This document shows, piece by piece, positions 17,914-26,825 of a DNA stretch of 64,000 bases; position 1 is the stretch's first letter, and every line of letters begins with the position of its first letter. This DNA comes from Hydrogenovibrio sp965140365 (GTDB lineage Bacteria; Pseudomonadota; Gammaproteobacteria; Thiomicrospirales; Thiomicrospiraceae): the NCBI GenBank assembly GCA_965140365.1, contig OZ223196.1, one strand, 5' to 3'. The position numbers were made by a program, and so were the translations under genes. A model generated the notes under the pieces. It was not told the origin of the DNA. It did not search any database and was given only the letters and a program-made list of their open reading frames with translations.

Positions 17914-20292
17914 TCACACCCGATTCTGCCAACGCGCCAGAAGGTACACCCAGATGACGCCGACAACCAAGGTTTGGCCGATGGCGACCAGAATCGGGAT
18001 GGACGTCCACAGCAAACAACCAAACGTCAGAATCGTGGTCATCCATGCAATGGTGACCGATTGCATGGCATCGCCACCATCATGCGGTTCCCGCGAAGTG
18101 CCCGATTCCAGCTTAGCCTGGCGTGCGAACAGGCTGTAATCCAAACCGATCGCTACCACCAGAAAACCAGCCAGTAAATGGAACACCGTCACCGCTTGCC
18201 CGAACAGAGACAAGGTGGCCAAGGTCGCGCCCAGCCCGAATACGACCGGTAGTAAAATCCGCCAGGCCTGGGCGAAACCGGCGGTGGCCAGCCGGAGCCC
18301 CAGTACAAACACCCACAGCAAGCCGAACAAACCCCACGTCAGCTCCCAACGTAACTGAGTCACCGACTCCGCCACCAGCGACCGCTGATTGAAATATAAA
18401 ATGCCCTGCGCCTCACTCCAGTCCGCCAAACGCGCTGGCCGGGTCACGCCTTGCAATAAGATTTTGCCGACCACGCCGTGCGCCGTCTCAGTGACCAGGG
18501 TCGGCAACAAAGCCTGCTGCCAATCCAGCGCCAGGGTTTCAAATCGCGGCCAATCCAACGGTGGCAAGGTCGAAGACGCTTCCACACTTTGCACAAACGA
18601 CTGGAAATGGTTGGGCTGTAACGGGGTGTCGCTTTGCGCCAAAATCCGATTCAAAGCGTCGGTCGACGGCAAACGGGCAAGTCGTTGCGTTTGACGTGCT
18701 AAACTCGGCAACCAATCGGACAGGCCCAACCAGCCTTGAATAACGCCGTCCGTTTTCAACTGTGCCAAACTGGCCGATAAAGCTTCCTGCCGCTGCAATA
18801 ACGTCTGCATGGAGTCGGCTTGAACCAGTAAAAACTGGCTGGCTTCCGGCTGACGAAACGCCTGTCGCAAATCGCCGTCCTGTTGCAATAAGCTGGGCGG
18901 CACCGGACTCAAGCTGGCCAAATCGTCCTGCCACACGATGGGTTTCCACCACAGCACGGCCATGATCAAGGCGGCCAATCCCATCCATTTCCAACCATCG
19001 CGCAAGGTGGCAAGCGCCGAATCGGTCTCCTTCATTTTTGCCGGCACTGAATTCGCAGACATTGAACAGGACGTCGCTGGCGCCAGCACCCATAAAATCA
19101 AACGGGTCATGCCCAAAGCCGTCAAAAGCCCAACGGCGGCAAACAGCCCCATTTGCTGCACACCGGGAATCCCCAGCCACATCAAACTGCCCAAGCCGAC
19201 CAGACTGCTCAAGGCTCCCAGACGAATCACCGGCCAATTTCGCCAGGCCTGCTGCAGGGACTGCCGAAGCGCCGACAAAGCATGAATCGGGTAATCCACC
19301 GCCACACCAATCAAAACCACCCCCAAGGCCAACGTCATCGCTTCAAGGGCACCGAACACGGCCTGCACCGCCAGTGCGCCCAGCAAGGTCCCCGCCGCCA
19401 AAGGCACAAAACTCAATAGCACCCACAACGGACGTCGGAACACCCAAAACAGAAAGCCCAAGACTAACAGTGTCGCAATGGCGGACAGCCATTTGACGTC
19501 CTGTTCAATGTCGTGGCGCGCCTGCTGGGCAATCCAGGCCACATTGGACACAGCGATTTTCACGCCCGGACTATCCGCTGCGGAACCCCCCACTTTTGCT
19601 AACGCCACTCGCAAAACCGGTTCGACCGCTTGCAAATGGCTGACCAAAGCCTCGGGTTTGAAGGTCACCAGCAACAGCAATTGTATGGATTCAGATGGTG
19701 TCGATTCAGGCTCTTTGTCGGAAGGGCGGTTCGCCGCTTCGCCCCACACGCCGGAGATCGTCGGCACCGCTTGCTGAAAACGGGACTGCCCCAAATAACG
19801 GAACCACTGCTGGGTTGGATCGCTCAGCACAGTGGGCTTATCCATCACCAGCCCTATTTGCCAGGCCTGCCACAAATCGTCCAGCCGCGACGGCAAGGCT
19901 TCCAGGTCAAAATCGGTCAAAAGATAACGATATTTCCGTAAAGGTGCCCGATTCCAGGCGGAAACGGACGACGGGGCATTCCGAACCTCGACTACCCATG
20001 GCTGATGCCGTAATGCCGAGGCCAACGTCTGACTGATGGACGCCGTGTCATTTAAGGTGATATTCACGTTCAAAGGGATTTGAACCGACACCATTAAGGG
20101 TTGCTGTGAACGGTCTTGATTGAGAGATTGTTTCAGGGAGTCGAACAACACCGATTGGTCGGGGGTTTCCGCCGGCGGGAAAAAGGCGGTCAATTGATTT
20201 TGCAGGTTCAGTTTCGGCAGATTCCAAGCGGCCAGCGCAGCGAAGACCAGTACCACGGCCAGCAAAACGCCATAACGCGAGCGCGGCGCCAT
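17914..20292 (-). CDS. MMPL/RND-family exporter (ApeM-like)
   Basis: This 792-residue protein shows the duplicated RND half-structure: a helix at about residues 8-25, a periplasmic domain, then a block of five or six helices (about 245-410), and the same again in the second half. The helix pattern LALGVVLIGVAVDYPIHALSAL is repeated as FLVVAIGLDYSLFA in the second copy. MMPL proteins of APE clusters are thought to move the finished lipid across the inner membrane. The ATG lies four bases after the LolA-like stop. Several exact and near copies of CCAGGCCTGG lie in the gene. Confidence 0.88.
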   Translation of the reverse strand: MAPRSRYGVLLAVVLVFAALAAWNLPKLNLQNQLTAFFPPAETPDQSVLFDSLKQSLNQDRSQQPLMVSVQIPLNVNITLNDTASISQTLASALRHQPWVVEVRNAPSSVSAWNRAPLRKYRYLLTDFDLEALPSRLDDLWQAWQIGLVMDKPTVLSDPTQQWFRYLGQSRFQQAVPTISGVWGEAANRPSDKEPESTPSESIQLLLLVTFKPEALVSHLQAVEPVLRVALAKVGGSAADSPGVKIAVSNVAWIAQQARHDIEQDVKWLSAIATLLVLGFLFWVFRRPLWVLLSFVPLAAGTLLGALAVQAVFGALEAMTLALGVVLIGVAVDYPIHALSALRQSLQQAWRNWPVIRLGALSSLVGLGSLMWLGIPGVQQMGLFAAVGLLTALGMTRLILWVLAPATSCSMSANSVPAKMKETDSALATLRDGWKWMGLAALIMAVLWWKPIVWQDDLASLSPVPPSLLQQDGDLRQAFRQPEASQFLLVQADSMQTLLQRQEALSASLAQLKTDGVIQGWLGLSDWLPSLARQTQRLARLPSTDALNRILAQSDTPLQPNHFQSFVQSVEASSTLPPLDWPRFETLALDWQQALLPTLVTETAHGVVGKILLQGVTRPARLADWSEAQGILYFNQRSLVAESVTQLRWELTWGLFGLLWVFVLGLRLATAGFAQAWRILLPVVFGLGATLATLSLFGQAVTVFHLLAGFLVVAIGLDYSLFARQAKLESGTSREPHDGGDAMQSVTIAWMTTILTFGCLLWTSIPILVAIGQTLVVGVIWVYLLARWQNRV
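18262..18271. repeat. CCAGGCCTGG copy, coding (Gln-Ala-Trp)
   Basis: Exact copy in the MMPL gene; near copies lie at 19243 and 19861. Confidence 0.9.
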
Positions 20293-20295
20293 CCG

Positions 20296-20910
20296 CTATG
20301 GCTCCATGCGATAACGCCGCCAATCTCCATTGGCGAAATTCAATTGGATGGTTTTCACCTGGGCTTTTTGATGATGCCAAATGCCGGACACGATGACGTC
20401 GTGCGTGGTGAGAACCACATTGGCTTTCGGCTGATAAGTAAGCTGCCAACCGCCTTGCGGCATAGCTTGATAGCGCACCTCATACAAGTCTTCCAAGGCT
20501 TGCGGCCGACCGGATAACAAGGCTTGCAACGGATTCAAAAAAGCTTGTATATCCGGCACCTGTGCCAAAGGCACCTGCCAGTGTTTGTCGGGAAAATCGA
20601 CTTTGGCTGAATCCCCGATCATCGACAAGGTGCCTTGAATCGGCTGATGGTACACCAATGAAAAATGCTGTGGATTTTGATAGTGAAAGGTGCCTTGATA
20701 ATCGCTGGTGACATCCAGCAAGGTATCGTGTCGAGCTTCGACAAAATCCTGCGTTTTCGGGGTTTTGGCCCAGGCCTGGTAGATTTTGGCCTTTTCCGCT
20801 TGACTCGCTTGGCCCGCTTGAGCCGCCGTATCGGCGAACGCATGACTGGCGAACAACAACCCAATCGTCATCATCGAGATAACCCATTTAAATCCGCTCA
20901 AACCATTCAT
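20296..20910 (-). CDS. LolA-like outer-membrane carrier protein (ApeL-like)
   Basis: This periplasmic protein of about 204 residues begins MNGLSGFKWVISMMT with a signal peptide ending near AFADTA, and continues with a LolA-like single domain (DVTSDYQGTFHYQNPQHFSLVYHQP). LolA relatives in APE clusters are thought to carry the polyene lipid from the inner to the outer membrane. The start at 20910 overlaps the acyltransferase stop as ATGA (20907-20910); the longer reading from 20937 has no support. It is followed after four bases by the MMPL exporter gene, matching the usual LolA-MMPL pair. Confidence 0.83.
   Translation of the reverse strand: MNGLSGFKWVISMMTIGLLFASHAFADTAAQAGQASQAEKAKIYQAWAKTPKTQDFVEARHDTLLDVTSDYQGTFHYQNPQHFSLVYHQPIQGTLSMIGDSAKVDFPDKHWQVPLAQVPDIQAFLNPLQALLSGRPQALEDLYEVRYQAMPQGGWQLTYQPKANVVLTTHDVIVSGIWHHQKAQVKTIQLNFANGDWRRYRMEP
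20770..20779. repeat. CCAGGCCTGG copy, coding (Gln-Ala-Trp)
   Basis: Exact copy in the LolA-like gene. Confidence 0.9.
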
Positions 20911-21806
20911 TTTGAAACGCCCTCGTCGTCCAACCAATAGTGGTAAAAATTAAACCAATTGTACGGTGATTGACGACATTGCCGCGCCACCTCATCCATG
21001 TATGCCTGCGCCATTTCCTGCAAGCTGGCACCCGGTTCGAACGTCAGGGCGTCGCTGTAAACATGGTAGCGGTTGCCGCCTTCAAAGCGGCCAAAGAAAA
21101 CCGTCACCGGAATATCAAAACGTTTTGCCAGTTTGAAACCGGCAATCGGAATCAACATTTCATCGTCGAAAAAACGCACCTTGACCGTGGCTTCCTGCCC
21201 GACCGGACGGTCTTTCAGAATCGCCACCGATTGATCCGATTCGATGGTGTCGTGGATGTCAAAAATGGTTTGCAGACCATTGTACGGAATCACCATGGTT
21301 TCCAGTTCGGGATTCAACTCATTGAGAAGTTTGACAATGGTTTCGTTCTGGTCGACCTTTAAAACCACCTTGATTTTGATGTCGTATAAATCCGACGACA
21401 AGGCGCGAATGGCATCCAGACTGCCGAAGTGCGCCCCGAAATACAGTTGCGCCGGGTGCGTTTCCATCGACGCACGCCAGCTATCCAGGTTTCGGTACGT
21501 CAACTCAAAGTTTTCAATACGACCGGTGAGAAAATACACTCGGTCCAAAATGGTCGTCGCGAACCACAAAAAATGCTTGTAAACGTCTCCAAACCGAGCC
21601 GGACGCCCCAACACCTGACCAAGATAATGGCGTGAAGCGGCTTTTTGTTTACCGGAAATCGGCATATAAAATAAAATAATCGGATGCAGCAGGGGTTTCA
21701 CCAGCCAGCGCGGAAACAACAAGGCTAACCGACGAATCAGTTTTAGCCAGAAGCCGGAAGTACGCTCTTTTTGCTGTGTCCATTCGGTCAGTTTATGTGA
21801 CGTCAT
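20907..21806 (-). CDS. Lipid A biosynthesis-type acyltransferase (LPLAT)
   Basis: The 299-residue protein has the HX4D catalytic motif in LYFGAHFGSLDAIRAL (about residue 140), one N-terminal membrane segment and a C-terminal YNWFNFYHYW, as in LpxL-type and APE-cluster acyltransferases. It likely joins an acyl or polyenoyl chain to a lipid or sugar acceptor. It overlaps both neighbours by ATGA (21803-21806 and 20907-20910), so the operon is tightly coupled. In E. coli a comparable domain is fused to the GT2 in ApeJ. Confidence 0.87.
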   Translation of the reverse strand: MTSHKLTEWTQQKERTSGFWLKLIRRLALLFPRWLVKPLLHPIILFYMPISGKQKAASRHYLGQVLGRPARFGDVYKHFLWFATTILDRVYFLTGRIENFELTYRNLDSWRASMETHPAQLYFGAHFGSLDAIRALSSDLYDIKIKVVLKVDQNETIVKLLNELNPELETMVIPYNGLQTIFDIHDTIESDQSVAILKDRPVGQEATVKVRFFDDEMLIPIAGFKLAKRFDIPVTVFFGRFEGGNRYHVYSDALTFEPGASLQEMAQAYMDEVARQCRQSPYNWFNFYHYWLDDEGVSK

Positions 21807-22189
21807 ACGGCCTCGCCCCTTGCTTGATTCAGCGCCTTATCCGTTGGCCCGCGTTTGTGCAACACCAACTGGCCGCTCGCGGCCGGAATCGCGTTTTCCG
21901 ACTCGCCGCTCAATATCAGTTTAAACCGCGCTTTCGGCATTTCAATGTTGGCTTCATCCGTCCATTCAATGTGCAAATCGACCGGTTGCTCCGGGCGTAC
22001 CAAGTGAGTGAATTTAGCCTGAGGAACCTTAACGATATCGTACTGAGGATAACGCTCAATAAGCGTGTTTTCCACAACTTCCAGTAACACGACGCCCGGC
22101 ACCACCGGATTGCCCGGGAAATGCCCCGGCAAACTGGGGTGTTCGGCGGGAATAACAAACGTTTTTGAAATCGGTTCAAACACGGGCAT
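21803..22189 (-). CDS. ApeI-like hotdog dehydratase
   Basis: This 128-residue hotdog protein has IPAEHPSLPGHFPGNPVVPGVVLLE, the FabZ-like PGHFPxxPVxPGV signature in which the His is catalytic. ApeI-type dehydratases remove water from 3-hydroxyacyl-ACP and support long-chain polyene formation together with ApeP. It overlaps the AMP-ligase gene by 14 bases upstream and the acyltransferase gene by four bases downstream. Confidence 0.88.
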   Translation of the reverse strand: MPVFEPISKTFVIPAEHPSLPGHFPGNPVVPGVVLLEVVENTLIERYPQYDIVKVPQAKFTHLVRPEQPVDLHIEWTDEANIEMPKARFKLILSGESENAIPAASGQLVLHKRGPTDKALNQARGEAV

Positions 22190-23555
22190 TTTGGGTTTGG
22201 TTTCCTGTTTGCATTGTGGCTCGCTTGGCCAAATCGTTCAACTGTTGAAACTGTATTTTACCTAACTCATTGCGCGGAATCTGCTCCACAAAATGAATCG
22301 GTCTGGGCAAAAATACCGCGTCCATATCTTGCGCTAACGCGTGCTTGATTTCCTGTGCGCTCAATTCGGACACCACAAAAGCCTGCAACCGCTCTCCGCC
22401 TGGAGGCTGCCAAAACAGGCCATCGGCCACGCCGTCAATGGCTTGCAACTTTTGATTCAGGTCGGCTAATGAACTGCGTTTACCCGCCACTTTCACCACA
22501 TCGGAACGACGCCCTAGCAACCGGAACCGATTTGGCTGGTTTGGAATCAATTCAAACTGGTCGTGCAATGAATAGGTCTCCGACAAGGGCGCAATGTTCA
22601 CCTCACATACCGACAAAGATTCTTCACACAACAGGTAATTGCCACCGTACAGCGTCCAAGCGTTACCGGCCAATGTTTCACGTGAAGCAATCGATGCGGT
22701 TTCCGTGCTGCCAAAAACCTCAAACACCCGAGCATTCAGGGTGTCACTGACTTGGCGGGCCAAATTGTCCTCCAGCGGCGCGGTGGCGGATAAAACCCGC
22801 AATGACCGTTGCGGCCAGTCCACATCAAACGCCATGAGCTTCTTCAGATGCAACGGCGTCGAAGTCAATAACACGGGCCCACTTTGAGCCACCAGAACAT
22901 CACGAATGTCTTCGGCAAAAATCGGTCGTCCGGTCCAAATCGCCTGATTGGAAAACAACGGCCAAAAAATGGTGGTTTCCAAGCCGAACATATGCTGACT
23001 CGGCACCGTCGCCACCACGCAACCGGGTTGGTCCAGTTCGAATCGGGCAATCGCCTGCTGTGCGAGCCTCGCCATTTGCCACCAGGTTTTTACCACCCGT
23101 TTCGGCTGGCCGGTGGAGCCGGACGTGTACAACCAAATATCACTGACCAAGACCGTGTGCCACACCGCCTGCAAACTCGATTCTTCCACCGCTTCTGCGG
23201 CCAAACACCGTTCAACGGATTGCAACACTTCCGGAGCCTGGTGTTCACTGAGCACAAGAACGGGCTGTGCTTCCGTTTCCTCAAGAGACGCTTTCAGTTC
23301 CGATAAGGTGTTGGTCGCGGTATTCGGCGGGAGAACGGTTTTACCGCCCCGCATGGCGACCGCCAGTAGCATCACCAGAAACAGATCACGACGGGCATAA
23401 AGATTGAGGACGACGGGCGCGTCCGGCAAGGTTTCACTGAAACGGTAAGCGGCGGAAAACAGTTGATGACGGGACCGGTTTCCATCCCCCGAAAGCATAA
23501 AAGGGTCGCTTGACAGCAACCCTTTTAACGGTAATTCCACCGAGTGGCCGGCCAC
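22176..23555 (-). CDS. AMP-dependent acyl/aryl-ACP ligase (ApeH-like)
   Basis: This 459-residue ANL-superfamily enzyme has the P-loop WLYTSGSTGQPKRVVK (about residues 140-155), VFEVFGSTETAS in the A5 region, and a C-terminal RNELGKIQF containing the catalytic Lys. ApeH-type ligases activate the aromatic starter acid and load it on the cluster ACP, whose gene lies three bases upstream. The start is GTG with a poor Shine-Dalgarno, consistent with translational coupling to the ACP gene. Confidence 0.87.
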   Translation of the reverse strand: MAGHSVELPLKGLLSSDPFMLSGDGNRSRHQLFSAAYRFSETLPDAPVVLNLYARRDLFLVMLLAVAMRGGKTVLPPNTATNTLSELKASLEETEAQPVLVLSEHQAPEVLQSVERCLAAEAVEESSLQAVWHTVLVSDIWLYTSGSTGQPKRVVKTWWQMARLAQQAIARFELDQPGCVVATVPSQHMFGLETTIFWPLFSNQAIWTGRPIFAEDIRDVLVAQSGPVLLTSTPLHLKKLMAFDVDWPQRSLRVLSATAPLEDNLARQVSDTLNARVFEVFGSTETASIASRETLAGNAWTLYGGNYLLCEESLSVCEVNIAPLSETYSLHDQFELIPNQPNRFRLLGRRSDVVKVAGKRSSLADLNQKLQAIDGVADGLFWQPPGGERLQAFVVSELSAQEIKHALAQDMDAVFLPRPIHFVEQIPRNELGKIQFQQLNDLAKRATMQTGNQTQNARV

Positions 23556-23558
23556 GAA

Positions 23559-23819
23559 TCAGGCCTGTTTGTTGGCTTGAACGAATTCGGACAAAGCTGC
23601 AATGGAAGCAAACACATCCCCGACGTTCTGATCACCGGATTTGATTTTAATGCCGTAACGCTTATTCAGTTCTAGTGAAATCTCCAGCGCATCAATGGAA
23701 TCCAAACCCAGGCCGTCATTGAAAATGGGCTCATTCGGGTCGATTTCGTCCAAAGTCACGTCTTCCAGATTAACGGCTTCAATAATCATTTCTGCAATTT
23801 CGGTTTGCTCAGGTGTCAT
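23559..23819 (-). CDS. Acyl carrier protein of the APE pathway
   Basis: This 86-residue ACP has the phosphopantetheine attachment Ser in LGLDSIDALE (about residue 41). The ATG at 23819, preceded by GGA plus an A-run, is favoured over the TTG at 23831. It is the first gene of the minus-strand operon ACP, ligase, dehydratase, acyltransferase, LolA-like, MMPL. Characterised APE clusters carry two ACPs; this is the only one visible here, so it may serve both starter loading and elongation, or a second ACP lies outside the window. Confidence 0.9.
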   Translation of the reverse strand: MTPEQTEIAEMIIEAVNLEDVTLDEIDPNEPIFNDGLGLDSIDALEISLELNKRYGIKIKSGDQNVGDVFASIAALSEFVQANKQA

Positions 23820-23850
23820 GTTTTTTTCCAAATTTTTCGGTTTTTAAGCT

Positions 23851-23885
23851 GAATTTAACGAAATTCAAAAGTAGCGCAAATTATA
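23851..23885 (-). promoter_or_regulatory. Putative promoter and operator of the minus-strand APE operon
   Basis: On the minus strand a perfect TATAAT lies at 23885-23880. Seven bases or so downstream of it comes an inverted repeat, GAATTT-CGTT-AAATTC (23851-23866 on the plus strand). The placement around +7 to +22 would suit a repressor site or an early RNA hairpin. No good -35 match is present, so an activator may be needed. Confidence 0.35.
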
Positions 23886-23935
23886 TCAGCCTTCTTTTTT
23901 TAATGGTTATAAAACCCCGAAAAACATGAAAAAAC

Positions 23936-24310
23936 TTACTCTCCAAGTGACATTTGTTCGATTTTACGACGGTCACGTTTGGTTGGCCGGCCTTTGCCTC
24001 TTTCACGATATCCGGCCAACGCCATTTGCGGCGGTGGCGTTTTTTGGTTCAGTATTTCGTGATCAAGACGATACAAGGTTTCCGCGACTTGTGCCGCCCC
24101 ACGTTTATCCGACACCAGTAACACCGTCACCTCCACCTTACGATGCGGTTGGGTGATTTTCAAAACATCACCTTCGGTCACGGTTTTACTGGGCTTGGGC
24201 TTGCTGCCGTTCAATTCGATTTTACCGCCTTTGACGGCGTCCAGCGCTACGCCACGCGTTTTAAAAAACCGCGCGGCCCACAACCACTTATCGACCCGAA
24301 CTTTTTCCAC
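23936..24310 (-). CDS. hslR: Heat-shock protein 15 (S4-domain RNA-binding protein)
   Basis: This protein of about 124 residues opens with an S4 RNA-binding domain (KVRVDKWLWAARFFKTRGVALDAVKGGKIELNG) and ends in a basic tail (GRPTKRDRRKIEQ), the layout of Hsp15. The family rescues stalled 50S subunits carrying nascent chains. The GTG at 24310 is preferred: it follows the hemF stop by two bases and has GGAAGG upstream. An ATG at 24337 would overlap hemF. Confidence 0.9.
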   Translation of the reverse strand: MEKVRVDKWLWAARFFKTRGVALDAVKGGKIELNGSKPKPSKTVTEGDVLKITQPHRKVEVTVLLVSDKRGAAQVAETLYRLDHEILNQKTPPPQMALAGYRERGKGRPTKRDRRKIEQMSLGE

Positions 24311-24312
24311 CG

Positions 24313-25281
24313 TTAGGTTCCTTCCGTGTTCAACCAATCTCGCGGCGCCAGGTATTCATACAGTTTGGCTTCTTCCGTGCCCGGCTCTGGGTGGTAATCG
24401 TATTTCCAAGTCGCCAACGGCGGCATCGACATCAAAATCGACTCCGTGCGCCCGCCAGTCTGCAAGCCGAAAATGGTGCCACGGTCGAAGGCCAGGTTGA
24501 ATTCGGCATAACGACCACGACGGTATAACTGAAAATCACGTTGACGGTCACCGTACGCCACCGATTTACGGCGTGCCACAATCGGACGATAGGCCTCGAT
24601 GTAATGGTTACCGACCGATTGCATAAAACGGAAACAGGTGTCGAAATCCCAACCGAAGGTGCTTTCATTCAAATCGTCATAGAACAAACCACCGACACCG
24701 CGGGTTTCGTTACGGTGCTTCAGGAAGAAGTACTCGTCGCACCAATCCTTATACTTGCCATAAATGTCGTCGCCGAACGGATCACACGCCGCTTTGGACT
24801 GTAAATGCCAATGCAGTACGTCATCGTCAAACGGGTAATAGGGTGTTAAATCAAAGCCACCGCCAAACCACCAAACCGGTGCTTCACCTTCTTTTTCCGC
24901 CACAAACAAACGTACATTGGCATGGGATGTCGGCACATACGGATTGCGCGGATGGATGACCAGCGACACCCCCAAAGCCTGAAAAGAGCGCCCCGCTAAT
25001 TCCGGACGATGCGCGGTGGCGGAAGCCGGCAAGGTTTTGCCCCGTACATGCGAAAAATTCACACCGCCTTTTTCGATGACATCGCCGCCTTCCAGCACCC
25101 GGCTGATACCGCCCCCCGTCAACCCCATTTCTCCCTGATCGGGTTCTCTTTCCCATTGATCGACAATGAAGTCCTTGGAACCGTCTTCCGCCGCCAGCTG
25201 TCGACAAATATCGGCTTGCAGGTCGAGCAGATAGTTCTTAACGACTTCAATATTCACTTGGTTGGGTTGTGTGTCTGACAT
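24313..25281 (-). CDS. hemF: Aerobic coproporphyrinogen III oxidase
   Basis: This protein of about 322 residues catalyses oxygen-dependent decarboxylation of coproporphyrinogen III to protoporphyrinogen IX in haem synthesis. Family hallmarks are clear: HPRNPYVPTSHANVRLF, WWFGGGFDLTPYYPFDDDVLHWH and YAEFNLAFDRGTIFGLQTGGRTESILMSMPP. The ATG at 25281 has AAGGA at the right distance; an ATG two codons earlier is less likely. It is cotranscribed with hslR. Confidence 0.97.
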   Translation of the reverse strand: MSDTQPNQVNIEVVKNYLLDLQADICRQLAAEDGSKDFIVDQWEREPDQGEMGLTGGGISRVLEGGDVIEKGGVNFSHVRGKTLPASATAHRPELAGRSFQALGVSLVIHPRNPYVPTSHANVRLFVAEKEGEAPVWWFGGGFDLTPYYPFDDDVLHWHLQSKAACDPFGDDIYGKYKDWCDEYFFLKHRNETRGVGGLFYDDLNESTFGWDFDTCFRFMQSVGNHYIEAYRPIVARRKSVAYGDRQRDFQLYRRGRYAEFNLAFDRGTIFGLQTGGRTESILMSMPPLATWKYDYHPEPGTEEAKLYEYLAPRDWLNTEGT

Positions 25282-25382
25282 AAACATCCTTCGATTCGTT
25301 GGGAGCAGTTAGGACGTTATTTTATAGAAAAAAACCGCCTATTTCTTTAAAATATCCCGTTCCTCGGATTGGAAAAAAGCAC

Positions 25383-26252
25383 ATGAAAACACGACTGAAA
25401 ACACAATACTTTTGGGCGCAAGCCTTACTGTTACTGTCGTTGATAACGCTGGTAAGTTGTAGTACACCGACCACCAAACAAGGCGCTGTCGGCATTGAAC
25501 GCCAGCAAATGTTATTGGTTTCCGAAACGGAAATGGAAAAAGGCGCGGATCAAGCCTACCGAGAAGTGCTGGCGGAAGCCAAAAAAAACCATACACTCAA
25601 CACCGACCCTAAAGAATTGAAGCGTTTGCGAACCATTGCAAGCCGCTTGATTCCACAAACCAAAATCTACCGTGAAGATGCGCCCGACTGGCAATGGGAA
25701 GTCAATTTACTGAAATCCGATCAGCTCAACGCCTGGTGTATGCCCGGCGGGAAAATCGCGTTTTACACCGGCATCATTGACCAATTGCAACTCACCGACG
25801 ATGAAATCGCCGCCATTATGGGGCACGAGATGGCCCATGCCTTGCGCGAACACAGCCGGGAACGCGCCTCTCAACAAATGGTTAGTCAAGCCGGCCTGAC
25901 GGCTTTAAGTATCCTTACAGGCATCCAAGGCCCGGCATTGGATGCCAGCAATCTGGTGATGCAAACGACCTTCTTGCTACCCAACAGCCGAACCCATGAA
26001 ACCGAAGCCGACCGCATGGGCGTAGAGTTGGCGGCCCGGGCCGGATACGACCCTTATGCGGCCGTTTCCGTTTGGGAAAAAATGGAAAAACGCTCAAAGG
26101 ATGCGCCACCGGAATTCCTCAGCACGCACCCGTCCAATGCCACCCGCGTGGACGACTTGAAAAAATACGCCGCCATGGTCGAACCGCTGTATCAGCAGGC
26201 CAAACAACACCCACCCAAACCGGCGAAACTCGTTTCGCAACCCAAACCTTAA
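25383..26252 (+). CDS. M48-family metallopeptidase lipoprotein
   Basis: This protein of about 289 residues begins MKTRLKTQYFWAQ with a lipobox LVSC (Cys about residue 26), and the zinc motif MGHEMAHALREHSRE is followed by a glutamate in THETEADRMG. That gives an outer-membrane-anchored M48 protease of the LoiP/YcaL kind, which acts in outer-membrane protein quality control. The upstream in-frame start at 25299 would hide the signal. The gene converges with tsaC. Confidence 0.88.
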   Translation: MKTRLKTQYFWAQALLLLSLITLVSCSTPTTKQGAVGIERQQMLLVSETEMEKGADQAYREVLAEAKKNHTLNTDPKELKRLRTIASRLIPQTKIYREDAPDWQWEVNLLKSDQLNAWCMPGGKIAFYTGIIDQLQLTDDEIAAIMGHEMAHALREHSRERASQQMVSQAGLTALSILTGIQGPALDASNLVMQTTFLLPNSRTHETEADRMGVELAARAGYDPYAAVSVWEKMEKRSKDAPPEFLSTHPSNATRVDDLKKYAAMVEPLYQQAKQHPPKPAKLVSQPKP

Positions 26253-26267
26253 CCGCACAGGCCCAAA

Positions 26268-26825
26268 TCAACGCAACCGTTCACCGCTTTGCGCATCCCA
26301 GATTTCGGACGGTGCTTTGCCGCCACTGACTTTGCCAGCCAACACCGGCACCGTTGGAAAAGCGGCCAAACAAGCCGCTTCGCTCCGAATAGGTGCTTCG
26401 CCCGTCAGATTTGCACTGGTAGAGACCAACGGGCCTTCCAGTTGATCGCATAATGTCTGTACGCCAGGGTGGTGGGTGACCCGAACGGCCACCGTATCGC
26501 GTCCACCGGTTATCCAACTCGGCACCGTCGTTTTGGCGGGTAAAACCCAGGTCACAGCACCTTCTTCCTGCCAGCTTTGCAGTACCTCATTTGTCCAAGG
26601 GCGCTCATACAATTCCGTCAACTCGGCCACCTGTGCCACTCGTGAAGCAATCAGAATCACGCCTTTTTCCAGAGGCCGTCCTTTTAAAGCCAATAATTGC
26701 TGAAACGCACTTTCATTGAACGGATCGCAGCCCAAGCCATACACCGCTTCGGTCGGGTAAGCCAGCACCCCGCCGTTGCGAACCCATTCGGCCGCTTCCA
26801 TCGCGTTCACCCGGTTTTCCGCCAT
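26268..26825 (-). CDS. tsaC: Threonylcarbamoyl-AMP synthase, YrdC/TsaC type
   Basis: This protein of about 185 residues, the length of E. coli TsaC, has AYPTEAVYGLGCDPFNES, the KGRP segment, and STSANLTGEAP. It makes threonylcarbamoyl-AMP from Thr, bicarbonate and ATP for the t6A modification at tRNA position 37. The start MAENRVNAMEAAEWV at 26825 matches the family N-terminus better than the ATG at 26870. The shorter size lacks the Sua5 extension. Confidence 0.88.
   Translation of the reverse strand: MAENRVNAMEAAEWVRNGGVLAYPTEAVYGLGCDPFNESAFQQLLALKGRPLEKGVILIASRVAQVAELTELYERPWTNEVLQSWQEEGAVTWVLPAKTTVPSWITGGRDTVAVRVTHHPGVQTLCDQLEGPLVSTSANLTGEAPIRSEAACLAAFPTVPVLAGKVSGGKAPSEIWDAQSGERLR

Noticed and set aside
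17744..20292. Long open frames on the plus strand opposite the MMPL gene
   Set aside because: They are shadows of the MMPL reading frame, low in complexity (Pro/Arg/Thr-rich) and without homology-like motifs or ribosome sites.
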